Below the pieces are notes generated by a model. It was given only the letters and a program-made list of their open reading frames with translations. It was not told where the DNA came from and made no database searches. 64,000 bases of DNA from Asterella californica (taxonomy: Eukaryota; Streptophyta; Marchantiopsida; Marchantiales; Aytoniaceae). Location of the stretch: NCBI GenBank assembly GCA_036924285.1, contig JAYKYS010000004.1:14788001-14852000 (forward strand). The letters are read 5' to 3'. A program made the position numbers and the translations under genes. The stretch's first letter is position 1. The number at the start of each line of letters is the position of its first letter. This document shows positions 20,672 to 32,119 of the stretch, one piece after another.

Positions 20672-22278
20672 ACAATGGGAGTCGTATCCAACGGTGATAA
20701 GGTCACAGGGGCAGTAGCAGGAACAACCCTTTGTTCCTCTACTGGTGGTACAAAAGCTTCACTCCAAGCCTGCTGCACCAACTGATCAGCATCCTGCTGC
20801 AACTCTCCACTCGAACTCCAGAGTGGAACATCCAAGGCAGATGATACTAACGTAGACATGCTAGGCATGTCCTCCACCTCCTCATAGATCGGAGTATCCT
20901 CCGCATGGGCATTGCCCTCGAACAACTCGCCTGGCCAAGTGATGACCGAACTGAACCTTGCAACGGATGCCATCGTCCCTGGTGTAGGCTCCGTCGTCCC
21001 AACTCTAGCACTGAACCGCACTGGTAAGCGGCTCACTCGTCCCTCACCGGACTGCCAACCTGGTCTGTAAGATGCTGTCTCCGTCCAATAGTCGATCACG
21101 AACCCCATAGGGTACAACACAGCACCTCCCACCAATACATCATAAGACTCTGCGGCTGTAACGATGGCCTTGGCCCTCACCATAGAGCCATCCGTGGGGT
21201 GATCTGGCCGAACTCTCACCGTCAACATCTCACGTGTCATGTGCAGAGCCGTACCTCCTGATCCCCCTAGAGATGTCTGCAACTGGAATGGACATCTCTC
21301 TATCTCGAACTTCTTCAGATCCAAACCAATACACGCCGTCTTTCCCAACATCAACGGTTGGGCTCCAGAGTCTAACAAGATCTTCTGGGGTCGATACACT
21401 TTCCCTGAAGGTGCCACCAAACAGAAGATACCACTTCTGTTGTCCAACAACACCACACCTGGTGCCAAACTAGCACGGTCAATCGCCGGCCTAGCTGGTA
21501 ACTCATCTAACCTAGCAGCCGCCGCTTGCCAAGTACCACTGGTAGCTGTCCTGATCCTCGACTCCATGGACACGTCTACCGCCTCTCGCTGAACTACTTC
21601 AGCACTAGAGGTAACTACATCCTCGCTCTCACTGAGCGTGGCCGCCAACTGGAACACTGGAGCCAAGTTGACTCCCAATGCCCTCATATCCGTGGCTGAG
21701 AATAGTGGGGCTCGCAAAACTGCTGTAGCCGCCCCCAACATCAGGTTCGACGTCGCATCCACAGACGTCGAAGGTGGACTCACATCACACCCACTCCTGG
21801 ATGTCGATGCCTCCAACTCTACTGCACCATCGGTAGGTCGTTTAGGAACCATAGATGTGGTCCTCAACGCCTCCGATAACGTGAACGACTGGGGAAGCCT
21901 GGCTTGTCTACCAGCCTCCCCGCGTTGTGGATCCAACTCCACTGACGCACCTCGTGGCTCAGAGGCACGTACTGCACCTCTAGTCACTGCCGCAGATGCC
22001 TCAATCTGCGCCACACCAGCCATGAAGTCGAAGTCACCTCCTTCTCCTCCATAAGACGTGGAAGCCTCTGTTCCACCTGATCTCCGCTGAGCCATAGCCA
22101 TACTAGCTATCCTCTGCTCCAACTGCTCAATCCGAGCAGCCATACCTGCTTTTGACGTCGTAGCAGGCGGTGGACCGACCGGTCCTCTCCCAGGTGCTGG
22201 ACCTCTACCTCCAGCTCGACCACCACGGCCTCCCTGAGCTCCTCCGCCTCGTCCACGATCAGCCTTCCCTTGCCGCAA
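20386..22278 (-). CDS. B gag C-terminus, linker, retropepsin and start of methyltransferase
   Basis: This is a 630-codon frame. Residues 1-40 are Gly/Arg-rich and belong to nucleocapsid. A short heptad-like stretch follows (about 46-62). The retropepsin has the active-site triad Asp-Ser-Gly at 303-305 (about 21372) and V-L-V-G-G near 381-385. An acidic linker of about 150 residues follows. Residues 543-552 are V-L-E-L-F-G-G, the SAM-binding motif I of the methyltransferase, after which a one-base deletion throws the frame. The first codons continue gag in the same frame after a TGA inside the second zinc knuckle (about 22318). The C-terminal part after residue 552 is out-of-frame read-on. Confidence 0.85.
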   Translation of the reverse strand: MRQGKADRGRGGGAQGGRGGRAGGRGPAPGRGPVGPPPATTSKAGMAARIEQLEQRIASMAMAQRRSGGTEASTSYGGEGGDFDFMAGVAQIEASAAVTRGAVRASEPRGASVELDPQRGEAGRQARLPQSFTLSEALRTTSMVPKRPTDGAVELEASTSRSGCDVSPPSTSVDATSNLMLGAATAVLRAPLFSATDMRALGVNLAPVFQLAATLSESEDVVTSSAEVVQREAVDVSMESRIRTATSGTWQAAAARLDELPARPAIDRASLAPGVVLLDNRSGIFCLVAPSGKVYRPQKILLDSGAQPLMLGKTACIGLDLKKFEIERCPFQLQTSLGGSGGTALHMTREMLTVRVRPDHPTDGSMVRAKAIVTAAESYDVLVGGAVLYPMGFVIDYWTETASYRPGWQSGEGRVSRLPVRFSARVGTTEPTPGTMASVARFSSVITWPGELFEGNAHAEDTPIYEEVEDMPSMSTLVSSALDVPLWSSSGELQQDADQLVQQAWSEAFVPPVEEQRVVPATAPVTLSPLDTTPIVWQYPEEGVCVLELFGGSAQVWLRYCRQVYKYSDTCMWREMRLRDASHCDTWHVWCRDILSCCPYQLLEDTSKHYRRIFRCWGRRISRLWAPFTW

Positions 22279-22318
22279 CTCGGGATGGAGATCAAAACAA
22301 CGGTCACTACTGTGATCA

Positions 22319-23484
22319 GGTCATCCGCAATGCTCACATTGCCTAGGTACTGCTTGAGACGTCTCTGATGTCCCTGACGTCTCATAACCTCTCCTCTGTG
22401 GACAGTCCCTCTGCTGATGAGGACCATCACACGTCCAGCAAGGACCCGCTTGCTGTTGACTAGAGAAGGACGGCATGGGCTTCTGCCCACCAGATCCTCC
22501 AACACCTCCCTGAGATCGTGACTGCTCCGCACGATCCTTACCACCACCACCACCACGCTGTTGCGTAGCATGTGATCCTCGAGAAGAGGTGGTCGCTCCA
22601 TGTGGTGTCTCCTTGCTGAACCCAGCAACCACCACCCTCTCCTCCACCATGTTGAGCTCAATCCGCTCAGCCAGACTAAAGACAACCGCCAACGTCGGAG
22701 CGGTATCTCTAAGAAGAGTAGCATCTCTAACTCTCCTACGCAGCTCCCGGTCTAGTATTCCATACCAGAACTGGACTGCCTGTGCTTCCGTCACCCCTTG
22801 GGTAACGCTGATCAACCGCCTCATGCGAGTAAACGCCTCGCGTAGGCTCTCTCCAGTCTTCCGCTGGAACTCCTGCAGACTCCTCAACTTGTCGGTCCGC
22901 ACACCCTGATAGTTCTTCCTCAAACATTGGAAGAACTGAACCACAGGGTTAAACCCTGGTGGTATCCCGCTCACACTACCACCTGCTCCACTACTTGTGG
23001 ATGCACCGGTAGTAGGTACTCCGCCACCTGTGGCTGCACCACTGCTACTGGCACCCGAACTCGCAGATGCTACGCCTCCCGAAACTGCGCCAGTAGTGAT
23101 AGAAACTTAGTTGAGAGGCCAATGTTGTCTCCACAACTCGATCTCAACACTGTAATCTCGCCTGAACTCATGATAATCGTCCATCGGCGGTCCCTCCAAG
23201 TGCTGGAACAAACCCTTCCATGCCATGAAGGGTGTAAACAGCTGTGGGTTCCGCATCTGCTGCAGATCGCACCAATTGTCAAACTCCTGGATGAAGTCAT
23301 CCAGCTCAATGGTACCAACTGTACCCGAGTAACGTCGAGGCCCCTTCGTGGCCCCATAGATCTCGTCCATGTCCCACAACAACGGTGTGGTGACACTAGA
23401 CTCATCACCAGAAAACGCGCTGTCTGCGTCTGACTCGTCCTCTGGAACAACCGACGGCAATGGTGTAGGTACTCGGTACCTCAC
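22319..23484 (-). pseudogene. gag: B gag (matrix/capsid region and zinc knuckles)
   Basis: Two in-phase segments, 23484-23107 and 22974-22321, are separated by a TAA at 23107-23109 and a Gly/Ala/Ser-rich linker. The first holds the W-C-D-L-Q-Q and M-A-W-K-G-L-F-Q-H-L-E-G blocks, which I read as capsid-like. The second has a helical segment with R-K-T-G-E-S-L-R-E-A-F, a feature of Ty3-type capsid. At its end are a C-W-T-C...H...C knuckle (about 22440) and a second knuckle (C-E-H-C-G...H...C) interrupted by TGA. In copy E the same codon is Gln, so the stop is a mutation. No ATG start was found; the 23484 codon is GTG. Confidence 0.75.
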
Positions 23485-24344
23485 CCCACTCCGTGTATAC
23501 CCACTGTCCGAGAAGTCCCCACCAGAACCTCCCGAGAACTCCGTGATGAGAGAATCCCGCTAACACACTCCCCAACCGGAATGTCGCAATCTCCGTCACC
23601 ACCGTAACCACCACTTGCCTAATCCCGCTCCTACTGAGCTCACCTATTCCCTACTAGGACGGTCAAGGTAAGGGCAACCTGTACCTGCCATCACCACAGG
23701 CAGCCTCTCACGGTCTGTTGGTCGTCACTCCAACCGCACCGTGAGAGAGACAAAGGTAGTCTGACTGGTCCGCAACTCCAGCCTCACTACCGACAGCACA
23801 CTGGAGTGAACTCACTCTGGAAATCAAGCGCCAACACACGCAAACGCGGCGCACAAACAGGAAGCAGAGTATGGAGGGGTTCCAACCACAAGAAGTCCAA
23901 ACGATAACCCTCCACACTCAAACATTCACATAAAGAGAAACCCAGCCCCACCCAGACTGACGACTCCTTGTCGGTGACCACATGCACAATATATGATCAC
24001 CAACAGTCGTAACTGACACTGGAGGTCACTAACTAGATGTCCACACCTCTAATAGCTCCAAAAACATCCACGTGGTAGCTCTACTAGCTCACCCAAGACA
24101 ACTGCCACCAATTGTCTCCATACGCGCCTCTACGGTGTAGGCAAACACTACCACAACTATAGCTTCCCCCTAATACTGTGGGGTCGCCCTACCACTCCTC
24201 TAGGGACGTGCGAGAAGGTCTCCTACTACCTTATACAAGTCCATAAGTACTTGCACGCATCCCTGTAGGACACCAAGAGCTATTGGTTCTAGTGGTAAAG
24301 CCAAAGCTAAGACTACAGAGTCAGGAGTCCAAGTCCAGGAATAG
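23485..24344 (-). other. B leader between 5' LTR and gag
   Basis: This is non-coding sequence shared with 690-1516 and with 29400-30215. I looked for a tRNA primer site directly below 24345 and could not match one to a tRNA I know. Confidence 0.5.
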
Positions 24345-25544
24345 TGTTGGGATGGGTGACCAGCTGGTTTTACCCTTCCCACACACCTGAAGCTTGGATA
24401 CCTCTCTCACGCACGCCAGCAAGCTGGCTTGTGGCGGGCGCGGGCTCGGGCTCAGGCTCAGGCTCAGCTCCGCCTCCGCCTCCGCACTCTCGCACTCCGC
24501 TCTCACGCCTCCGCACTCACGCACCTCTGCTCCTCGAAGCCTCGAAGAGGAGAAGAAGATACCAGAAGAGGCTCGAAGAGGCTCGAATTGCAGAAGATTG
24601 CACCAAAACAGCCTCCAAAACAGCGAAAACAGCTTGCGGGTGCACACGGGTGACCAAAATCTGACGTAAAATAGCAAAAACCTCCAAATCCAACCCGAAC
24701 ACCACCAAAACAGATTCGCAAATGCACCACACACACTTCGCGGATGCACACACACACAAAACAACTACTAAACTCGAGTTTCCCCACGAAATTCAGCCAA
24801 AATCTGACGTAACTAGCCTTTTAGTGCTTGCGGGTTTCACGGCAGCGAACTTCGACATGCCATAACTTCTTCAATCCTTGGCCAAACTCCACGAAACTTA
24901 GTGCGCTAGAATCGTCTCTCCAATGCGCTTCCAAAGAGTCCACTCCGGCCCGACATTGACAAGTATTTCAGCTGCTACGCCCAAACGCGCAATCCGGCTC
25001 CAACAACACACTTCAAGAACATTCCACAAAATTTCTGCAGCGCTTCCGCATGACAGAAATCTCCACTCGACCCCAACAACAGCAAATCGATCTGCGACCA
25101 GCAATGTAGCACGGCGCCCACACACCTCGATCACAGCTCCAAACAATCAACCACGAACGGCAACGTCCGAAGATACCAGCGGACGATTTTCGATTTCAGA
25201 TCTGCGAGCTCTTACTGAACTCCGCCTCGACCTGCACTCAGTTCTTTGAGTAATCTGAATATAGAGATTACTATCTCCAACACCACAACAAGGATTACTC
25301 ACAAACGGTCAAGCCAAACCCACTCTAAACGCGAAGAGAATCCGAGTTACACTCAACTAGACTATCCATCATAGCCTGGAGCTTGAAGGCTCAACTCAAA
25401 GAACTAAGGCCTCCAAGCCCTACCTGCGAAGTTTACCCCTAGTGGACTCTCCTCCCAACTCGCCCTAACGGCACTAACGGCCTTACTGGGATGCGCCACT
25501 TCGCACTCGGTCAACCTAGCCGAGGTGTCCAAACTGACGTGACA
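24345..25544 (-). repeat. B 5' LTR
   Basis: This is 1200 bp, on the minus strand from TGTCACGTCAG to CATCCCAACA. The same termini bound the D LTR (30216-31320). It ends in the target-site duplication AAAT at 25545-25548. A C/T-rich stretch near 24450-24560 is shared with the D copy. Promoter and polyadenylation signals should lie here, but I could not place them. Confidence 0.85.
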
Positions 25545-25548
25545 AAAT

Positions 25549-27744
25549 CTCGTTTTAGTATGTCAGAGATTGTGGTGGTGGGTCATTTGTGTGGTACTTT
25601 TGGGAGACGTCTGAACCTAGAGAAGGTAGATGCTATAGCAAGGATAGCTGACTGCACCAACATCACTGAGGTTCGACGGTTCTTGGGAGCTTGTGTGTTC
25701 TTTCCTGTGAGTATTCCTCATTATGCACACATTGTCGAGCCTTTGTATGCACTTCTGAGAAAAGGAAGGAGGTTTACTTGGCGGCAAGAACATCATGAGA
25801 CGATGGAGCAGCTGAAGGAGATTTTGAAGTCTCCACCTATACTAAGGAGGCTTAGCTACGAGAGCGGGAGACCTGTGGTATTGACTGTTGATACGAGTCC
25901 AAAGGCGATTGGATGGGCAGTTGGCCAAGAAGATGCAGAAGGTGTGCAGTTTGTTTCAAGGTTTGGAGCTCGGATCTTAACAGATAGACAACGTAACTAT
26001 CCTCAAGTGAAGCGTGAGTTGTAGGGAGCTGTTACTGCTATGAAGGTAGATCGAGAGTTCTTGATAGGAGCTCGTGTGATACTAGAAACAGATTGTTTGC
26101 CTTTGTTGAATATGATAGCAAACTGCAATACACCAGACATAGCAATGCTGCGATGGATTGCTTACGTCCGGAGTCTGAACCCTGAGCTAAAGCATATAGC
26201 AGGGAAGGATAATCCAGTTGCAGATATGTTGTCTAGGGCTCGCTATACATATGAGGATGAGATGTTTGCAGAAGTGGAGAATGAAGAAAGGAGAGACGTT
26301 TGGTGCCAAGTTGGTCAGCAGACTTCAGACTTGGAACCACTGCCGTTTAATGAGGAGTTCTACTCAGAAAGGTTCTGCGATATTGGATTTTATCTGAGTT
26401 CGTTATGCAGAAGAGAAGGATGGAGTGATCTAGAGTTCAAGGAGATCAGACGGAAGGCGTACAGTTATCTTCTACGTGAAGGTTATCTGTGGAAACGTCC
26501 GAAAAGAAGAGATGGAGTGCTTGCTAGAGTGGTGGATGATCAACCGACGAAGCTGAATCTGCTGAAAGAGTTTCATGACACCTTGTGGGCTGGACATCGT
26601 GGAGTATGGGCTACTTACACGAAGATGAAAGAGCGTTACTGGTGGAAGGGTTTGTATCAAGACGTGGTGGACTTTGTTGGGTCGTGTCTGCACTGCTAGT
26701 TCTACTCTAAAGTCCGTTACAGAGATGGACTTGTACCTACTTATCCACCTAGTATTCATTTTCAGTGGGTTCTTGATCTTGTGATGATGCCATCGGGGTT
26801 ATGGGGGACGCGTTACTTGGTGTTGGCTCGAGAGGATCTCTCCAACTATGTGGAGGGACGAGCACTACGGACGAAAATTACAAAGAATATCTGCAGGTTC
26901 GTGCTTGAAGATATCATCTGTCGCTATGGATCGGTCGGGAGACTACGTGCAGATAGAGGTGAGTTGAGAGGCACTGAAGTGAAGGAGTTTTTTGCTCGTT
27001 ATGGAGTAAAGCTTCGACTTACTACTGCTATGAATCCAGAGGGCATTGGTAAGAGTGAACGAGGACACCCTTCTATTGTTCACGCTTTAGTGAAAGGATG
27101 TGATGGTAGGCCTAGAGAATGACCGAGACTACTTCCATTTGCTTTGTGGGCTGATAGAACTACACACTGGCTATATGCCAGTTGAGCTTATGTTGGGGCA
27201 GAAACTGATCATGCCTGCTGAGGAGGACTTTCCTACGTGAGCTACGTTACCATAGGAAGATGGGTTAGATCGTGCTTCACTTATTGCTCTACGTACCAGG
27301 CAATTAGAGCGGAGAGAGGAGGATCTTGCTGATGCGCAGGAGAGGCTGAAGGTGGCTCGAGTCAGAAACAAGGAACGTTTTGACAAGACTCACCGACTAC
27401 GACCGAAGCCAATACATGTTGGTGACTGGGTTCTGGTATATGAAAGCACGTTGAAGAATCAGCATTCTACACTTCGTAAGTTCTCTCGAAGATGGTTCGG
27501 ACCTTATGTTGTGCTAGACGTGTATGAGAATGCCACCTATAGTTTACGTGAGTTGGATGGTACTCCTTTGAAGCTATCTGTGGCTAGCAAATGTGTGAAA
27601 TTGTTCAAAAGACGTGGAGGGTCAGTTGAGTTATTCAACTTTCTGGAGTCAGAGCAGAAGACAACAAGAGACGAAGATGTCCCAGTGTCTGAAGAGACTA
27701 AGACGGAGGAGAGCGATGATGAAGAAGAACAAGCAGAAAATTGA
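25549..27744 (+). pseudogene. C1 pol, C-terminal half (RNase H and integrase)
   Basis: It resumes the RT thumb after the B insertion (V-V-V-G-H-L-C-G). It then shows RNase H (V-D-T-S-P near 25890; E-T-D-C-L-P near 26085; D-M-L-S-R near 26225) and the integrase zinc region (W-A-G-H-R-G-V-W near 26590, C-L-H-C near 26690). The core has L-D-L-V near 26772, A-D-R-G-E-L near 26950 and S-E-R-G-H-P near 27055. The C-terminal W-F-G-P-Y-V-V domain lies near 27495. Stops at about 26024 and 26699 and a gap near 27160 make it non-functional. Confidence 0.8.
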
Positions 27745-27773
27745 ACAGGTTGGCACATGCCGGAGGATGTGCA

Positions 27774-27790
27774 GGTTTCGAAGGGGTGGA
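27774..27790 (+). other. C1 polypurine tract
   Basis: A purine-rich stretch ending AAGGGGTGGA lies immediately before the 3' LTR. The same position in C3 (about 47302-47318) and in C4 (minus strand, 34144-34161) has the equivalent GGGGTGGA. It primes plus-strand DNA synthesis. Confidence 0.75.
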
Positions 27791-29108
27791 TGTCGTGATG
27801 TGAATCATTTCACATAGTAAATTATTCACTTCTCTGTCAGGCGTTAGTCCTCTAAGTGAAGTTAAGACCTCAGAGAAGTCCATTTTTGGAAGATGTTATA
27901 TATTTTGAGTCTTAGTAGGTTGATTACCATGTTGATAGGGTTTAAGCTCATGGGTTGTATTTGCGTGTCGCCCATGCACGCTTTCTAGCTGATTTAAGTT
28001 ATTTTTCGGGGCTGCGTGTCGTTTTAGGTAGTTTAAGTTTTACGTTGGCACTCTAGGGGGCTTGACGTGGTAGCCTATGAGTGTAGATAAGTTACCAGGT
28101 AGTTTAGGGGACAAAAGGACAGTCAAGTGGAGCTATGAACTTCCATTGGTCCATTTTTATTTTTTGTAAAACTCTAAGTTTAGAAACAGAGCTCTAGAGT
28201 GGATTTCGAGCAATTGGTGAGTGTACTGCAAAATCTGAGAGCACAGAGAGATAGAGCTCGTCGAGCCAAGCACTGTCAGTGAAATTCTTGATCGATTTGG
28301 ATCAATAAACAAGGAGTTATGTCCAATTGAAGTTCGGATTGTGCCAAAACTGCATCACTTTTGTTGATTTTGGGGTTTTGAGTGTCAATTGCAGCAGAAT
28401 TGAGGAAATTGCTTCAAACCTTCATGGTTGCATTCACTGTCAGCCGTGCTACGACTGTCAAAAAAGTTTCAAGTGATTTGAGTTACTGAGTAATTCAAGG
28501 CAACCGCTGAAGTAGAGGGGGTCCGAAAAGCTCTCAATCTGGAACAGCAACTTCAGAGAGCGAGATCTAGAGTTCTGTGTGGAATCAGGAGGCCCAACTT
28601 CACAAGAGTGTTCAGCAAGCTGTGTACTGCAAATCCTGTAAGAATTTCCCAAAATGATCGAGCCAATTCTTTGTTCTAGGTCGAAACAGCTGTCTGGGTA
28701 CCAGAAATTGCCGTAATTTCTCTACTCAAAAAGTTTCTACTCATATCTTAGTGCTCTAAATTGATCTGAAGCTGAAACTTCGTATGTGTATCCAGTAGGA
28801 CCTTATTGAAATGTAGGAGGAGTTCTGAAGTATGAACCTTCACATATTTCTCAATCTTGAGTGTAAAAGTTCGCCATCTGATCTTATCATTGCTAGTTAA
28901 GTCTGAACTGTACTTCCTGAACATATCAGAAGAGCCAAGAGACTTATATGAGTGTTTTTCAGTATCACCTTGAGACCTGAAGCCTATCCTTTGAGTAAAC
29001 CAGCCACAGCCTGAAGCCCAACGCTTCCTTGAGTAGATTGAACACAGCCTTCAAGCTCATATCACAGCCAGAAGGTTCGCTCTTCCCAGGAAGACTCTCA
29101 ACCCGACA
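27791..29108 (+). repeat. C1 3' LTR
   Basis: It is 1318 bp from TGTCGTGATG to CAACCCGACA. It is followed by ACGT (29109-29112), which is also found beside the inverted U3 at 7810-7813. R/U5 matches the 5' LTR. The U3 contains blocks (around 27905-28090) shared with the C2 and C3 LTRs. Confidence 0.85.
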
Positions 29109-31320
29109 ACGTCATGAAAGATGTAAATAGCTGTGGGTTCCGCATCTATTGCAGATCGCACCAACAGTCAAACTCGTGGATGAAGTCATCTAGCTCGATG
29201 ATACCAACTGTACTCGAGTAACGTCGAGGCCCTTTCGTGGTCCATAGATCTCGTCCATGTCCAACAACAACGATGTGGTGACACTCTACTCACCATCAGA
29301 AAACACGCTATATGCGTCTGACTCATCCTCTGGAACAACCGATGACAATGGTGTAGATAGTCGGTATCTCATCCCACTCCGTGTATACCCACTGTCCGAG
29401 AAATCCTCACCAGAACCTCCCGGGAACTCCTTGATGATAGAATCTTGATAACACACTCTCCAACCAGAATGTCAAAATCTCCGTCACCATCGTAACCACT
29501 TGCCTAACCCCGCTCCTACTGAGCTCACCTATCTCCTACTACGGTCAAGATAAGAGCAACTTATATCTACCATCACCACAGGTAACCTCTCACGGTCTGT
29601 TGGTCGTCACTCCAACCGCACCGTGAGAGATACAAAAATAGTCTGACTGGTCCGCAACTCTAGTCTCATTACCGACAGCACACTGGAGTCAATTCACTCT
29701 AGAAATCAAGCGCCAACACAAGCAAACGCATCACAAAAACAGGAAGCAGAATATGGAGGGGTTCCAACCACAAGAAGTCCAAACAATAACCCTCCACACT
29801 CAAACATTCACATAAAGAGAAACCCAACCCCACCCCGACTGATGCCTCCTCTTCGATGATCACATGCACAATATATGATCACCAATCGTCGTAACTGATA
29901 CTTAAGGTCACTAACTAGATTTCCACACCTCTAGTAGCTCCAAAACTATCTACGTGGTAGCTCTACTAGCTCACCCAAGACAACTGCCTCCATACGCGTC
30001 TCTACGGTATAGACAAACACTACCACAACTATAGCTTCCCTCTAATATTGTGGGGTCGCCCTACCACCCCTCTAGGAACGTGCGAGAAGATCTCCTACTA
30101 CCTTAAACAAGTCCATAAGTACTTGCACGCATCCCTAGAAGATACCAAGAGCTATTGGTCTAGTGATAAAGCCAAAGCAAAGATTGTAGAGTTAAGGGTA
30201 CAAGTTCAAGAATACTGTTGGGATGGGTGACCTACTGGTTTTACACTTCTCACACAACTGAAACTTGTATAGCTCTCTAACGCACGCCAGCAAGCTGGCT
30301 TGCGGCGGGCTCAGGCTCCGCTCCACTCCGCCTCCGCACTCTCGCATTCTTGCACTCCGCTCTCGCATCTCCGCACTCACGCACCTCTGCTCCTCGAAGC
30401 CTCTAAACGCCTCCTAACACGCACTCCACACCTCGACACTCCCGCTCACTCTCCGCTCCACTTGAGTAGGAGAAGAAACTCGAGCCAAACACCACAAGAA
30501 GGACACGTACGAAGAGCACACATCCCAAAACAGCAACTTAGAGGTCAAAAACACACTCCAATAGGTCGGAATCTGCCAAATTGTCACTCGCATGCAGGTT
30601 TACGTCAGATACCTACGACCTTCTTCGGCTTGTAACTCCTTCGATCCTTCACCAAATCAAACAATTTTTGATGCGTTGGAATCGTCTTCCCAGCGCGCAC
30701 CTACTGCACTCTTCAGCACCACAAATTGTTGACCCATGCCAACCCGACATCCGTTGACGCACTTCTGCCGATCTCAAATTGATCACAAAAATCCGTAACA
30801 AGAAATTCCAGCAGCGCTTCCGCATTACCTCACCACCAAATCGGCCAAGAACAAGTTCAAACTACAGTAATCCACACTGCGATTGATCATCCAACCACTA
30901 TGCGCACGCACGCACGCACGCACCCGCAAATCGAAGATATCAACGATTTGTCCACTCCGGAGATACTACCGGCTGAAATCCGTGACTTGAAATCTCTCAA
31001 TCGGACCCTGCAATCTGAGTTCTTCAAGTGATAAAGGGTATGTACTCACTCCACCATGCCAACGAGCACTAAACAATCACTAAAGTCGAGCCAAATTCAC
31101 TCTGTGCTCGTAGAGACTCCAGATTGCACTCACAAAGACTATCCACCATAGCTAGGGGCTTGAAGGCTCAACTTGAAGAACTAAGGCTTCCAAGCCTTAC
31201 CTGCGAAGTATACCCCTAGTGGGTCATCCCAAGAACTCGCCCTAACGGCCCTAACGGCACTAACGGGATTAGTCACTCAGCACTCAGCCAACCTAGCCGA
31301 TGTGCTAAACTGACGTGACA
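29109..31320 (-). mobile_element. 5' part of split family B element (part D)
   Basis: On the minus strand this is an LTR (31320-30216), a leader (30215-about 29450) and the start of gag (about 29450-29113). It stops at ACGT. Part E (7814 onward) begins at ACGT with exactly the next gag codons, without gap or overlap when compared with B (23225-23205). D and E are therefore halves of one element. Gag here has stops and is not functional. Confidence 0.85.
30216..31320 (-). repeat. Family B LTR (part D)
   Basis: It is 1105 bp with termini TGTTGGGATGGG (plus coordinates) and CTGACGTGACA, the same as the B 5' LTR. It is moderately diverged from that LTR. A short run of repeated ACGC lies near 30903-30925. 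Confidence 0.8.
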
Positions 31321-32119
31321 TGTTATACGCATCGTAAGTTTGAAGTTAAGATTAAAATAGTATGATTCTATGTCTATCGCAAGTGTGATGCATTTTGAAT
31401 CACAAGTATGATGTAATGTGCATAGTAAGTTTGTGATAATATTAATTTCACACATTTTGATGCATCGTCTATCGTAATTTAGGATTAAGGTTTGTCTTTT
31501 TGAGCATGTGCGATAGACTTTACATAGTAACATTATGTCCAATGATATTTTAGAATGGTATTAATGTCGAGAGACACTGACATCCATGAGAATAAGTGTA
31601 CGTAAAAGATAAAAGATGTGAATGTGTTTTATGTATTGCATGATGACAAAAAACATATGTACACGTATAAAATAGTGCTAGTTTGTAACAACTAGTCAAT
31701 TTAGATTGAAGCTCACCATCTAAATCTACGCTCTACCTCTACGTCCAAATGTATATCCAACAATAGAACATGATCCTTTGTCACTACCTCGATCACTACC
31801 TCTATTCTTATCATGTGCAATAGATGCAAAGTCAGACGTAACTTGTGAAGGTGACTGGGACCTGCGTGCATGTCCAATGCTAGCCTCTTGTCACACAATG
31901 CATAAATTAAATAGATATAAATACAAATCAAATAATAGAAATACATAAAGTTCTAAAATATTAACAGTTATTGTGCTATTCGGATTGGATCTAGACATCG
32001 ACATCTTAAGATAGCTGTGAGGACGAATAGCCAACTCTTCAGTAGCATCCTCCTCCTCCTCCTCTTGATCAAGAGAGAGCTTGCCAACGAGAACTTGAGA
32101 TCCTTCGTCCGTTTGCCAC
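31321..32119 (-). other. AT-rich unassigned stretch with gene-like fragments
   Basis: The stretch 31321-31700 is AT-rich with loosely repeated phrases (TGTGATGCAT, ATCGTAA) and no frame. The stretch 31713-32119 has a basic, Ser/Arg-rich open stretch on the minus strand continuing from the exon-like piece of repeat F. I do not recognise a family. Confidence 0.3.

Larger units (their letters stand above)
15652..25544 (-). mobile_element. Ty3/gypsy element B with DNA methyltransferase and PHD finger
   Basis: This is a 9.9-kb minus-strand element. In transcription order it has a 5' LTR (25544-24345), a leader, gag, retropepsin, cytosine-5 methyltransferase, RT, RNase H, integrase, a PHD finger, and a shortened 3' LTR region (16043-15652). 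It is flanked by AAAT. Pol is open over 917 codons. Damage is light: a TAA and a TGA in gag, one single-base deletion in methyltransferase motif I, and two in-frame TAG codons of which at least one is ancestral. It is the youngest and best preserved copy of family B in the window. Confidence 0.9.
10180..29108 (+). mobile_element. Composite Ty3/gypsy element C1, interrupted by B
   Basis: Its order is 5' LTR, gag, protease, RT, RNase H, integrase, polypurine tract and 3' LTR, with the whole B element inserted inside the RT/RNase H region. ACGT flanks both outer ends (10176-10179 and 29109-29112). The left one may be partly coincidental, because the E sequence there was brought in by a rearrangement. 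The coding region has many stops and frameshifts and is not autonomous now. The two LTRs share R/U5 but have different U3 regions. Confidence 0.8.

Noticed and set aside
24320..24344. A tRNA primer binding site for family B, and TGGTG-type sites after the C1 and C3 5' LTRs
   Set aside because: The sequences are in the right place but I cannot match them to the 3' end of a tRNA with confidence.
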